Below are positions 34,055-48,746 of a DNA stretch of 64,000 bases, one piece after another; position 1 is the first letter of the stretch; every line of letters starts with the position of its first letter. A program made the position numbers and the translations under genes. Below the pieces are notes generated by a model. That model made no database searches and was not told where the DNA came from. It saw only the letters and a program-made list of their open reading frames with translations. The stretch is from Ascidia mentula (taxonomy: Eukaryota; Chordata; Ascidiacea; Phlebobranchia; Ascidiidae), in the NCBI GenBank assembly GCA_947561715.1, contig OX387197.1, forward strand, positions 10,723,001 to 10,787,000, in the 5' to 3' direction.

Positions 34055-37000
34055 CTAGGTTTCCCTTTCGTCTGGAGAATCTCTGGACAACACCTCTATA
34101 TCTGACAGGTCGCTATCGTCGAAAGACTCGTGGGTTTCTGCTTGGCCAACCGTCTTTACTGTTGTTGTTGAATCCTGTTCGGCTTCATTGTCAGTAACAG
34201 GTAAGTCGATGATTCCTTCAAACCCAATGGGCCTATAAATACACAAGAATGCATATTATTAAGAAATGCAATTTTCCGCGCAAAAAAAAGAATACGGCAA
34301 CCATGTACATTAAATGACTGGATGCAGCTAAATAATTCTTTTCAGAATAAACTCAACTACATGTTGCAATAGTGCGATTGGGGTCAAAAAATCACCTATT
34401 TAAACAGAAAGGAATTATGTTATGCTTCCAAACCTTCCAGTTCCTTGCTCTACATTGGGATAAGGAAGGGGGTTGTGAACTTGCGAGTAAGGAGGCGGAG
34501 AATCTGTGCAAAATCAATATAAAAGTTAAAGTTACCACAAGCAGTATAATTAAAGTTTAGCGCCAAACTGCTATCTGCAATGTTTCAAGAAGGGTTGTAC
34601 CGGTGTCCTTCCAAACCTCGTCATTACAAATCGAGTTAGGCTGACGTTTAAGTTAGTCTATGAACACACATCTACGTCAAATACATGTCATAAACTGAGC
34701 ATTAGATTCAAACAAAAGTTAACTAATAAGCAAGAAAAATCTAAGGACATTTCCGTTGTTGAAACAGATTTCATAAGGCAAGTTAATCCCATTCAATGCA
34801 ACAAATTTGTTATCGCCGTTTAACGTTTAGGTTATGGAACACAAATAGTTTACGACACCTCTACGACGTTACATACCTGGGCGAGGCGAACTTGGGGAAG
34901 GAGGATCCTGTACTCGATCGCCGAAAGTCGACCGGTCTCCGGGACCGTCACCGCAGTCAAACGCAGTAACGAAATTGTCAGCGGAAGTTGGTGAAGTTGT
35001 ATTGAAATGAAAATCAGTGGTAGTTTGCTGGGGATAAGGAGGGCGATTGACCCTTCTTCTAACTTGAGGAACATCGGGCATCGTTGGCATTTCGTTTCGC
35101 CTCTGCTGTTCCTGGGAGTTGGATTCTGGTGCTGTTGGGTAGGGCGGGCCGGTGGGTAGGTTTTGTGACGCATTCGATTGTTCTGTTGCGCGAGTGGGGG
35201 TTCTGCGGCCGCCAAGGCCGAAAGTTCCAAGCACGGAACCAAGAAAACTTGAAGTTTCGGTGGGCTGTGGAGGGGCAGGGAGCGCCGGGGTCGGTTGCGA
35301 ATTCTGACGCTCTATAGCGGCCTGGAGTACCTGAAGCTGTTGCCTTTAAACAAAGATGTTTCAACAACACGCAAATGCAAGACGAATAACTAATGTTTGT
35401 TTTATCACCACAAAATATAGATCGCATATGTAAAAAAATCAATAATGCAGCTTTCTGTTAAAACGAATTTATCTTGTTATGTCAAAGAAAACATTTGTCA
35501 TGAAGTACGACGGTATCTACGAAACAAAATTAACTTCCATTGCAACATTGAGAAATATTTATGCCTTGAATCGTTGAATTCGTAGTGGAACCGGGTTCGA
35601 ATTAAAAAACACATAACAATAGCGCAAATCAGTAAAATTGGACATAACGTCATGCCTCTGATTTTCCATCAATTGTTCCATTTGCCGAGGCGCGTGAAGG
35701 TTTCTCTGAGGACCAATCTCAATGCCGGACCAGAATGGCAAATTTACGTTCCATGCGTAACCGAAGCAAACTAAACAAACCATGTATTTGATACAACGTG
35801 GTGATAGCAGCGAAAAATATATAGCTTTTTTGCCATTGGGAGAAAAAGTCAAATACAAAAAAGCGTTTGACTAAATTATGTGAGTGGAAATGTGGCTTTA
35901 TTTACAATACCAATCCGAAACTATAAAATCTTATTATCTTGTATGATGTAAATGAGACAGCCACTATTTTTTGTTAAATATGGTTCTTCTGAAGCAAAAT
36001 GCAAACTTTTGGTTACCTTTAGATACTTTTTCAAAACTGTTTGTTTACATTTAACAAAATCTTAGGGCAGTAAAGTTTGTTTTTTAAAAAAAATTACCTT
36101 CCGCAAGTATAAAAAGGATGAGTAGCACAGCTCTACTCTGCATAGTGTAGTGTCATTACAACAGTACTCACCTGAAAACAACATCAGGCCAACAATCATG
36201 ATCACTATAAGAAAAATAAATGCAGGAATCCAAAGTTGCACAGGAAGCTCAGAAAACATGTTGCGAAAAGTTTGACTGAAGGTTGTTCCGAAGTGACTTA
36301 ATGGCTCAAGGAAAAACCTTGTCATTGTTACAGCCAAAACCTATTTATGAAAATGCAGTTTTCATTTTTTTTTCACCAACTGTTTATAAATTTGCATGAT
36401 ACAATACCGCAATATCAAACAAACGGAAAACATCTGAATCAAGCAACTAAACTAGCTCAATAGGGTGCATTGATTGCTTGGCAACATAAGTCACAATTTA
36501 GAATGTATGCAAACACCTTTGTTGTGGACAAGGCCACTCTATATTTCATTAGCAATGTTACCTTTGTTGGTGGGACTTTTATGATTGGTGCAATGAGGTG
36601 GAATTCGTGATATTCCAAACAGGGATCTTTTGTGGTGCTGCAGAATGTAAATAAGATTGAGCCACAAAATTGCATAAAATTGTCTCAAATGTACCTGAAC
36701 CAATGTCTCAGGGAAATAACAACATCATCATAAATAGAGTTGTGTTTTTCTATTCTCAGGCAATGTTCTGGAATGTTCGAAACCTTGCTTTTGTGTTCAG
36801 CAACAGCGACCTGCAATGGTGCCATTTATTAAACAGTTCAGATTTCTGTATCAAAACTCACTTGATATTCATGGAAAAAGGTGATTGGAAGACTTATGAT
36901 GAAAGCAAGTATGAAAAGTCGCTTAAGTTGCGATGTCCAAGAAACTTGACTAAACATTTCCAGGCATAAACCAGCAACCAGTACAAGTATTAAGAAACCA

Positions 37001-38118
37001 ATCTAAAAAAATACACCCGGTGACCACCAAGCATTTTTACTCACACTAATGTTAGAATCGTGCTTGTGGATAATAATTGCATCATACTGTTAGTGCATCT
37101 TGTGAAGACATATGAAAATAATCCTCAAACTTCCACCATAAATGAGAGTTCCATTCTTTGCTTCCTGGACTAACAAAGTGAATGATTTCTTCAAGACTTT
37201 CACCCACGTCCTTAAAGAAGTTCAAGTACAAATCCACAGTTTAAATGTTGCACAAACGATCAGAAAAAGTTGCCCTCACTTGCACAGGAACCTCACTTCC
37301 TTCGGCAAACTTAGTCAACAGATCCCATGACCTCTCAGTCAGATCTAGTTGCACATTGTATGAAATGTAATCTGGTGGCTATCAGTAAACAAAAATGTTA
37401 CACAATGGTAGTTACGATAGTGCAAATAAAAATGTAAACCTTGCCAACAGATTGGAGCTTTTTAATGAGCACAGCAACAAATCTTCTAAAAAATATGTCC
37501 CGTGTGGCTGCAAAAACAATAACAATAAACACAATGATCAGATTTTTTCATAAAAAAACTCCCAACATAACTTTAAAACCAAGAAAAGTGATAGTCCTTA
37601 GTAAAACCTTGTTGTAAATTTGTTTCTGAGCACTTCGGACAATCTGGGCATTTGGGACAGGACACCTGGAGGTTGGTTTTTGTGCAGTCTGTACAATCAG
37701 GGCATTTGGGGCATGAACTAACATCTGGAAGTGTTTCCTGCTTTCTGTCACCAAATGTTTGTGAATGATCAACATGTGCCATCTGAAAACACCAACATTT
37801 ACATTTAAAAGTATACAGAAACAAGTTTTAGGTGTCTAATGCTACAAAGAGAAGCCAAATATTATGTTACATGCATTGGTTATAGCAGAAGTGCAAACTT
37901 TAACTTTCATAACCTCGTGTACATTGATACATCTAAAACACGTATTGTTATATGAAGTCTAATGTATTTACCTGCTTTATATTCTGTTTTGACACTGGAT
38001 CAAAGCTAAACATGTCACCCGGATCAACCCAATCGTCAGGATATTCAAACCCTTCATTTTGGTCGCTTTTTACGATTGTAAATGCACAAACCACGATCAA
38101 CATGTAGGCGCTTTTCAT
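34055..38118 (-). CDS. CLCC1: chloride channel CLIC-like 1 (ER membrane channel)
   Basis: Twelve minus-strand exons: 37972-38118, 37608-37782, 37440-37507, 37280-37378, 37088-37210, 36862-37002, 36695-36810, 36562-36637, 36172-36340, 35649-35770, 34873-35336 and 34055-34232, giving about 625 residues. A signal peptide is followed by the family start DDWVDPGDMFSFDP. The luminal part ends in a W..KFEDYF block. Membrane helices follow in exons 6 (IGFLILVLVAGLCLE, then LFILAFIISLPITFF) and 9 (WIPAFIFLIVIMIVGLML), after VPPTK and the LAVTMTRFFLEPL block. The C-terminal tail is long, Pro/Ser-rich and then acidic. CLCC1 conducts anions in the ER membrane and supports ER calcium handling. Exon 2 encodes an unusual doubled CPKCPDC segment. 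The exon 11 donor (TAT|GTAACG) was chosen on phase. Confidence 0.9.
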
Positions 38119-38418
38119 GACTTTTTTGCATGTGCCAGCAATGAGTGAGCTCACATAATCTTTTGTACACGTGTTTTCGTTGGGACAAGACACGTCACTT
38201 GCAACTCGCAACAAAATGTAACTTTGGCACCAAAAGGGAAAACTTTCGGTGCTTTTTCTTAGCCATCGAAATCACATATATTGTAGTACGAAAAAAATAA
38301 CCGAAATATATTCTCATTAGAACGCGACATAAATAGTAGAAATAGAAGTAGACTGTAATGAATTTTATTCCTGTTGCTTTCTTTTTGCTTTCGATACATT
38401 TGTGGTGATAAAATGGTT
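38119..38418. other. short spacer between WSCD stop and CLCC1 start
   Basis: Only 300 bp separate the two minus-strand genes. It must hold the WSCD 3' end and the CLCC1 promoter. A minus-strand frame runs upstream from the CLCC1 ATG, but the ATG at 38118 opens directly into a signal peptide and is preferred. Confidence 0.4.
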
Positions 38419-40704
<2,286 letters not shown>

Positions 40705-41578
40705 TGGATGTGCCACTAACGCTGTGTTGGTTTACCGCACCAAAGCAAACAGTTCCCACAGAAAATAATGTACTGCAGGAAACAAGGTTGCTAATAGTGT
40801 GGTCACGCTATAAGCCTCAAAATCCGGATTTGTAATTCGCGTAAATAGATTTAGATTTTGTTTTGTTGCAAACACGTTAATGGAAGTTCAATCATTTTAC
40901 ACCAGACATCTTCGCCACGGGGACAAGATTTGGCCTGACAGGGGTGGATATAAATTAGTGCCACTCAAAAAATTTTGTTCATGCTGCTGTCTAAAATGTA
41001 ATATAATTAGACCTATTTTTTGCTTTTCGTTCACAGTATTTAAACCTTATTTGTAAATAAGTTGGAAGCTATGTAGTGTAAAAACAATTAAAATTTCTGG
41101 GCCACCTGTACGAACAGTGATAATTTCCGGCCCGCGAGCCGGAAATGTTACCGCTCTGCTCTATGAAATATAAAGAAAAGCACAATGCATGTATACAAAG
41201 TAAATCTAATTGAACAGTGTACCTGCACTGGAGTTTTTTTAAACCATGGATGACATAATCTGCCCAAAAAATCCCCCACAGAACGTGATCAAACTTTCCG
41301 GAAACAGGCCCTTCGACGCAGTAAGTTGCATCATGCAGGCGACATAAGCAATCGAAGGCAGGCTGGCGTTCATTCATGCGCCTTTTTAGTGGTGCGCAAC
41401 CTGGTGAACTGTACACTTCGGATGCTGCGTAACAGTAATTAAGCTTGGGTTTAAGGTTTTGGCAGTTTGTTTTGTTTTCGCAGGAAACTTTTGCTTATAA
41501 GGGAAACCTGATGACTAAAGGCTTGCTTGCTTGACAAAAAGGTTTATAAAAAGTCCTGTAACAAAATGACGTTGTAAT
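40705..41578. other. divergent promoter region between WSCD (-) and TLR (+)
   Basis: The two genes start 874 bp apart on opposite strands. A 115-codon minus-strand frame at 41069-41416 contains a CRLHDATY motif, but it matches no domain I can name and has no splice context. No TATA box is obvious. Confidence 0.4.
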
Positions 41579-44500
41579 ATGTTGAGGGCGCCTTCTACTG
41601 CGCTTTTAACTTGTCTGTGGCTATGTTTGTGTATTCTTGTTTGGGAAATTGAATCGCGATGGACTCCCCCAGTAGAGCAATGTCCCAAAGTTAATGGCTG
41701 CAGGTGAAATACTATTTATTATATTGGTGATTGTAATCTTATTTTTGCACTCGATTTATTATATCTACTACTGTACGTGTCCACAACTGGTAAATAGTTG
41801 GGTTTGTGTTACACACAGAGCGTCCTTAAGACGGAGATGAGCTTTTAGTAGGTGTGCTTTTACTCTTTACTCTTTATTAAAAAGTTATATTTGTTTTGAA
41901 AAGTTTTTTTGTTTAAGCAGCTGTCACTTCATTTCAAAAAATCAATCAGTTGTTGGATTTCAAGCAACCTGCAGAGGCGACAACCCAGATTTTTTGAGAT
42001 TGTCGTTAGAAAATGTAACTTTACTGAAACTTAACAGTAAGTTTGAAATGTGTGTCGACATTACGGAGGGTGTATTAAGATAAGTCATACTCTATATTTC
42101 GGCAATCAATTGGTTTGTAAATGGCAGGCGCACTTCGTTTGACAATGTCTTAGAAAATATTTCCTTATTGTTGACCACGAATTTATGTTGGTCAACAACA
42201 ATGTTAAATTAGGCTTCTTTCCATCTTTTACCGACACAGAGTCAATCATAAAAAAGTGCTCACACAATTCTTGCTTTGTTAATATTTGGCACTGAAATAG
42301 AATACAACTATGTTGTTGAAAGAATACAACTATTTTGTTCTACACCCCTGTGGGAAATAATAAACATATGTAATATTCATGGCTACAAAAAAATGCCATA
42401 ATTCAATAAGTTTTTTTTTCGCACAGATTGCAAGTTTTCAAATGAGACCATATTATGGAATCTCCAACGAGCGGACTTATCGGGAGAGTTTAGTTTTCGT
42501 AACACACCTGTTTCGGCTTTTAACTGGAACTGGCTTCCAGGTATGATCATGTCAAGAAAATCCTTGACGGGTTGTAACTATGGGTTTTATTGCTCTTTAT
42601 ACCGGATAAATGGAATTTGCTATTTCTGATGAAATAAGTGCGGGTCGTTTCACACACAACAGCTTTTGAAAGCCTTCTCTGGCGAGTAGTGAAACACAAC
42701 GAAAACTGCGAAATTGAAGGGTCCAAAAAGACGACAAACATATTTATAATATATATATCAATACTGTTATTATATATCCAACATTTAGTCAAACGCAATA
42801 TTTTTGGGGGACCAATTAATTTTACGCAGCGCGTAAAGACTGGCCTTCATTATGTGGAATATATGCAAAGAATGTAAGCAGCATGTGAGCCGCATATCTC
42901 CAAAAGAAAATTCGAGGTGACGATTATATGCTGGCGAGATTGAGAAGAAAGATAAATAAAAAAGCTTCACCTTTCGTTCTCAGAACCGAAAGCATTGAAA
43001 TTTCGGAAAAACGTACATGCAAATCCTTGCGCAACCAAAGTGTTGTTTTTTATTTTGAATTTGTCGACCTCTTGCGTGAGATTGCTAACAATACGTGGTA
43101 TCATTTTGTTGTTTCAGACACGACGACGAAAGTTTTACTTGGTTACTTCCCGCAAGGCTTAACCCTCGTTAGTGAACAACACAACAAAACTGAAACAAAC
43201 CTAAACAGCACATGCGCATTCAGAAGCACGTACAACGTCAGCAAAGTCTTCCTATATTCAATAAATTACACAGATATACCGAAATGCCTGCCACCCAAGA
43301 CTACTTCCTTGTCCTTGGTCGATGTTCCTTTAACGGATTTTACCATCACAAGCAACAAGAACCACGAACGTACGATGAAAGTATGGCCCCCTTCACTTCG
43401 GGTGGTTTATATAAAACGTGCCGCAATGACAAGCATCGGTCAACACGCTTTTCAAGGAATGCCATCCACTTTAAAAAAGATAGTTTTGGGATCGTGCAAA
43501 AACCCATTGGGACGTATGCCCAGTCACTGGCCCGCCAGCATTACATGGCTGTGGGTAATGAACTGTGGCGTTGACTTGATTACATCAGAAGATATACAAG
43601 GTTTAAAGCAACTGGAGAAAATAAACATTGGCGGAAACATGTTGGTATTTTTGCCGGACATTTTTCCTGTATCGGTGAATCAGATTTATGCAACGATAAA
43701 CAGAATAACACAAGTTCGCAACGTCCAATGGCGACTGCTCACCAACCTCAGATCAATCGACTTGTCCGACAACAAACTGACATCTGTGCCACTGGATTTG
43801 CCAAAGTCGTTAAACAACTTAATCTTAAGGAAAAATCTGATTGATTACTGCGACAGGAACGCACTTATCCACATGACCAAACTTAAATCGGTTGATCTGT
43901 CATTCAACAAGTTAGTACGGAGTGCAACAAAGTAGTTAAACCACGATTGTGAACCAATTTGTGTAGATGTGCGTACGACATTATGACGCAACACATGACT
44001 TAACTTTCGCGTGGGTTATATACAGTTGATATCTTAAAGTGTTTGTTAAACCACAAGAAAAACACATATAGTTTGGTGCCTTGTGTTCACAAATTACTCC
44101 AAACCCTGCAGTTGGTATCAAATCATAAAGGGGTTTATTACGAAGGTTTAACAAGGTCTCTATTACTTTCAACAGACTGTTCAACATGCCGGAAAACCTG
44201 CCTACAACTATCATCTACTACAATCTAAGGAGCAACAGCATTGGTCTTGTACGAACGCCTACCAGTTATGAGTTTTGCGCGAACTGTATTTACGTGGATC
44301 TCTCTGACAACCCATGGGTTTGCGATGGAAAAATGATAGACATGATAATATGGTTGGGAAAGCAAAACATCGAAACGCTGAAGTTCCACGGACAATGTGC
44401 ATCCGCAGCAAGCTGTAAGTCAATTGACGACTGTTCACACTTCATCAAAACGAATTTACTTTTCAACCAACGAGATGTTCGCTAAACTGGTTTTAAATTC

Positions 44501-47500
44501 ATCGCAAGCGTTCTTTTTTTTGAAAAGTGAAGAAATTTGCATTTTGTTGCAGCAACAAAATTAAAATTTTATGCGAGTTTTTAAAACAAAAAATATAACT
44601 GATGTGAAAACATTTTCTCGTAGGTTATTGTTAAATGCTGCATTTCAACTTGTGAAGTTGATTATTTATCGCTTACTTCCCTCTGACGTCAAGCACTTGT
44701 GGACGCATTGTCATGTTTTGCGTCACAACAAACTTCCTGACATGAACATGCTAAATTGCAGACCCAAAATGTCTGTTATATTTTTTGAAAGGCGACGAGT
44801 TTTTGACCTATTAATAGATTGTGTCGCATTAAACACAACTAATTGGCATTGCGAAAAGAAACAGAGTGTGTAAAAAATGTTTCAAACTTTTAAACATACC
44901 TTATTTTAACCAAGTCTAGATTAGTTATAACTTAAAAATATATTAACGGACATGTTACACTGCTGTTGCAAATAACATTCCTGGATAAAACGTTTCTTCA
45001 AAGTAATTCTGCACCAAGGGTTAGGCGTTTTGTAGGTTCGTGTTCAATGCACTTCGTGATTCGTGTGACCTCGCAATAACGGATGCTAGGTAACTCGGGT
45101 ATTGACATCATCTACTCCATCATGTTTGTTATTACAATTTTCAAGCGCGTCCGAAACAAACAGAATCAGAATCTTGTTTTTTTCCAGCACTGAGTAACGA
45201 CGAACTCGACGAATTCTTGGGTTATCTACAGTATCTACGCAAAGAAGTTGGAAAGTGTTTTTACGACGTTAGAACATTAGCTTGCAACTCCACATCTATA
45301 ACAACATTTCCTAAAAATCCGCCGCAAGGTCTGAAGACGTTGGAAATAAGCGGCAATCCCTTGCTTACAATCATACCACCTGACTTGTACAAAAGCCAGA
45401 AGAGCTTGGGAGTGTAAGTTTTTGCTCAGTAAAAATTGCTCAGTAGATTTTGCTGCCCAACAGTTACTAGTCCTACAGCCCTTGTAACTCCTTCTTCTAC
45501 GACACCTCTTGCAAGCTTCGGAAGCTTTTATTTAATATTCGCTTGTTTCCTGTTAAGAATGTTCTTGGAATCAAACAACTTGACAAACTTTCCTCGCGGA
45601 ATTCCTTCGTCCGTACGCATCCTCCGACTTTCTCACAACAAAATTACCGGATTGACCGACGGGGACCAGGATACACTGAACAGCTTGGTTAACTTAAGAA
45701 CCCTTACGTTGGTGAACAACCGCATCACCACCATTTATGACTATCAACTCGCTCCACTAATTTCTTTGCAAAACTTCCTGATGACGGGTAATCCCCTGGT
45801 GAGAAAACTTTTTGAATTTCTGTTATAAAAGTTGTTTTTTTTGTGCAAAGGGTTTTTATAATTTCCTGTTCTCTTTTGCAGCACTGTGACTGCTCCCTGC
45901 AGTCTCTGACTGTATGGTTTTCACGGAAATACACAAAGATCCACAACCAGATCCAATACATACCGCAATGTGCCTCGCCACCAGACCGCAAAGGTCAACT
46001 TATCAATCAACTTAGAGGAGCGTTTGAGTAAGTATCTAAAATAATAAAACGCACGTGTAAAAACAGTTAGAATTTAAATTTGTGCTCCGATAAATTGATT
46101 TGTTTGCTCCGATAAGCGTCGACGGTGCTGAATATACGATCACAACAAGCTTGAAACTTGCTTTTGACAGTTTTGTTTGTTTCTCATCGCAGATACGAGT
46201 ACAATTGCGCACCGTCAACTTGCAACTGGAAAATAGGTGAAGGGATTCTCAACTGTTCCAGGAGTTTCCAGGAGGTTCATTGCGTACACTTTGACCAATT
46301 TGTTGAGAAAAAAATCATACTTTTATCGGTAGAGTGTCATCAACTTGGACAACGTGACTTTCACAACCGGAGTGATGCCGGTTATCCCAGCTAACAGTTA
46401 TTGGAGATCACTCGATCTTTGCGAGTTGCTGCTTACGAGCGAACAAGTTGTCACCAAACATTTGTCGCGCCTGGAAACCTTAAACTTGACAGGTGGTTGA
46501 TCTTGGAAAAATAAATTGACTGTTTGTCTTAGTCTTGGAGAAATTTGTTTAAAATGAAACACTCGACATGTCACAAACTCAAGTTTTTGTTTTGCAGGAA
46601 ATTTGGTCACTTTCATTCCTGTCAGTAATTTGTCGTCCAGTCTAATACGTTTGATTCTGATTGGAAACAAAGTGTCGCATCTGCCTAGATATGAAGATGT
46701 CACCGAATTGTTACCAGTGCTGGAGCTTCTTGATTTGCGTCACAATCAAATCACGTATGTCATTTTTACACGGTTTTCTTCACTTTGACTTCGATGTAGG
46801 CCTACTTTAAACTAGTTTCACCCACCAAATCCGAATTTTCGGACAAATCAATTATTTTTTGAACCAAAACTGTCATGTGTACTAATTGATCGCCAACGTG
46901 GCCCACTTGACAACTATTTAGTTTCTGATCCTCAAGTAACAAAATTAAGTTTAGAATTGTACATTTGTTTCTTTGAAGATCTATCGATCAGAACGAAGTG
47001 AAGTTGTTTCCGTTAATAAACAACATCCTTTTGCACGGAAATCCTATTTTGTGCGATTGCAAAATGCGCCCCCTAGTGACTTGGATACAAACAACCAAAG
47101 ACAACCAGCTTGGTACGAAGGTGCATCACTTTGAGGTAATCAATGATTTTACGAGTCAACTTTCCATCCACCACGTCCTTCACCTTGTTATCTCATAGAA
47201 TCTTAGTTGTTCTGCCCCACCTCAGTTGACCGGTAAGTATTTGCATCAGTTGCGAGAAGAGGAATATTGCAAGACAGTGCTCAACGTGGCTCTCATCAGT
47301 GGTTTGATAGCCGGAATTGTCGTGGTCGTTTTGGCTGCCGTGATCAGCAACTTTGTTTTGCACAGTGTATGTATTACTTATTTTGAAAAGTTTTGTCGTA
47401 CATTTGAAACCTCCAGAACAATATATATTATATTCCTGGAACTCCGAAAGGAGTAAAAGACGATCAGCGCCAGTATAAGATCTATATTTATTAACAAAAT

Positions 47501-48746
47501 ATTAATTTCGCCTATTGGGGTTTTCAAATAAAATCAATGTAATATATAAATTGATTCGCAAGGACAGATCCGTCGGTCACCGACTTGCACATCAGGCTAA
47601 TTCCTGTAGTCACTTTTGAAATTTTCTCTACTCCTGAACAAAATTAATTATTTGACCCGCTTTGGTCACTTCTTAACAGCGTCGAAAGAAACAAGAAAGG
47701 AAAGACGTGGTACAGGGCTTTAGAGATCTTCTGGAACGCGAGGCACTTGTGGCCCACGACCCGGAGACAGGTATATGCGAACAGGAATACGAATACGACG
47801 CATTTGTATCATACTGCGGTGGTGGGAACGACGAGGATTTTGTGTTTGACTTAATAGAGGTAAGAAAATCACAAATCAAATTAACCCTGGAAAAAACCCA
47901 CGTGGGCGATTCGTTTTGGAAAAAGTGCAACAGTAGTATATCACCTCACATACATTTGCAGATACCTTCCTAAAATAATTATAAAAAACAAAAACTCACA
48001 CGGAATCGAGTGACGCTTATCATTAACTTTGAGTTCACAATTTTGTGTCACAATATTTTCTATTCTGGAGAAAGTGAAATAATATAAATAAAACTTCTGA
48101 CAACCTGATACTACATTGGAATAAACATAACAACAGAACGTTTTGTGAAACTCTTTGTTCTGAATGTTTTTCGCAGGAATTAGAAGAAAACCAGGGTCGT
48201 TCTCTCTGTGTTCACGAGCGGGATTTTGTGCCAGGACGCGGGATCGCCGATAATATCGTTCAATGTATTGTTGCCTCGCGTAAAGTGATTCTCGTAGTAT
48301 CGAGGAAATACGCATCGAGTAGCTGGTGTCAGTATGAAGTGCAAGTAGCCCTGGCCCAACTTCACGAGAACAGACGCGGAAGGCTTCTGGTTCCTGTGTT
48401 GTTGGAGGTAATTGCGTTTTTGTGGATTATTGGATTCACTTGTTCTGGCCATATAGTACTATTCTTGCTGCCACTTGTTCTGGTCAGTTTTCGACAAGCT
48501 TTCAAAAAATCTGCACATTAATCAGTACAGGTATGAAAACTTAAAACTTTCTCCAAAATTTATCAAAAACCTGAACCAAACAAATGGCTGTACCATTGAC
48601 CGCAGGATGTCACTAGAGACGAAGCGTACGCTGGAAGTGTGAAGACGATATTATCGGCTATTACGGGAATCCACGTCCCAGTAAACGAAGATTCGGCACG
48701 AGCATGGAGAGAGTTCTGGGAGAAGTTAATCGCAGCTTTGAAGTGA
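41579..48746 (+). CDS. TLR: Toll-like receptor (LRR ectodomain, membrane helix, TIR)
   Basis: Sixteen exons: 41579-41703, 41921-42036, 42427-42540, 43118-43910, 44176-44414, 45188-45413, 45558-45798, 45882-46027, 46193-46274, 46333-46492, 46598-46754, 46979-47135, 47199-47366, 47680-47859, 48177-48407 and 48606-48746, giving about 1091 residues. A signal peptide precedes leucine-rich repeats in three blocks. The first LRRCT has NPWVCDGKMID, the second HCDCSLQSLTVWF joined to an LRRNT-like CAPSTCNW...LNCS, the third NPILCDCKMRPLVTW. A helix at about 879-906 leads to a TIR domain (about 945-1091). The TIR has box 1 YDAFVSYC, box 2 RDFVPGRGI and box 3 WREFWEKL. The receptor would sense microbial ligands and signal through TIR adaptors. 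Exon 4's left edge is less certain than the others. Confidence 0.92.
47427..47655. repeat. interspersed repeat, copy in a TLR intron
   Basis: Lies in the intron 47367-47679 just before the TIR-coding exons. It shares TATTCCTGGAACTCCGAAAG and the CCGACGGATCTG-type block, here inverted, with the WSCD intron repeat at about 39100-39290. It has no coding capacity. Confidence 0.6.

Noticed and set aside
40939-41108. Possible hAT MITE starting CAGGGGTGG
   Set aside because: The right end is only CCACCTG and the flanks show no target duplication.
41069-41416. A 115-codon minus-strand frame with a CRLHDATY motif resembling phospholipase A2-like domains
   Set aside because: Only the HD-x-x-Y fragment fits; no other family feature, signal peptide or splice partner was seen.
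47233-47249. A GTAAGT...CAG pair suggesting a 17-bp intron in the TLR gene
   Set aside because: Too short to be an intron. The frame reads through it into the membrane-proximal segment and helix.
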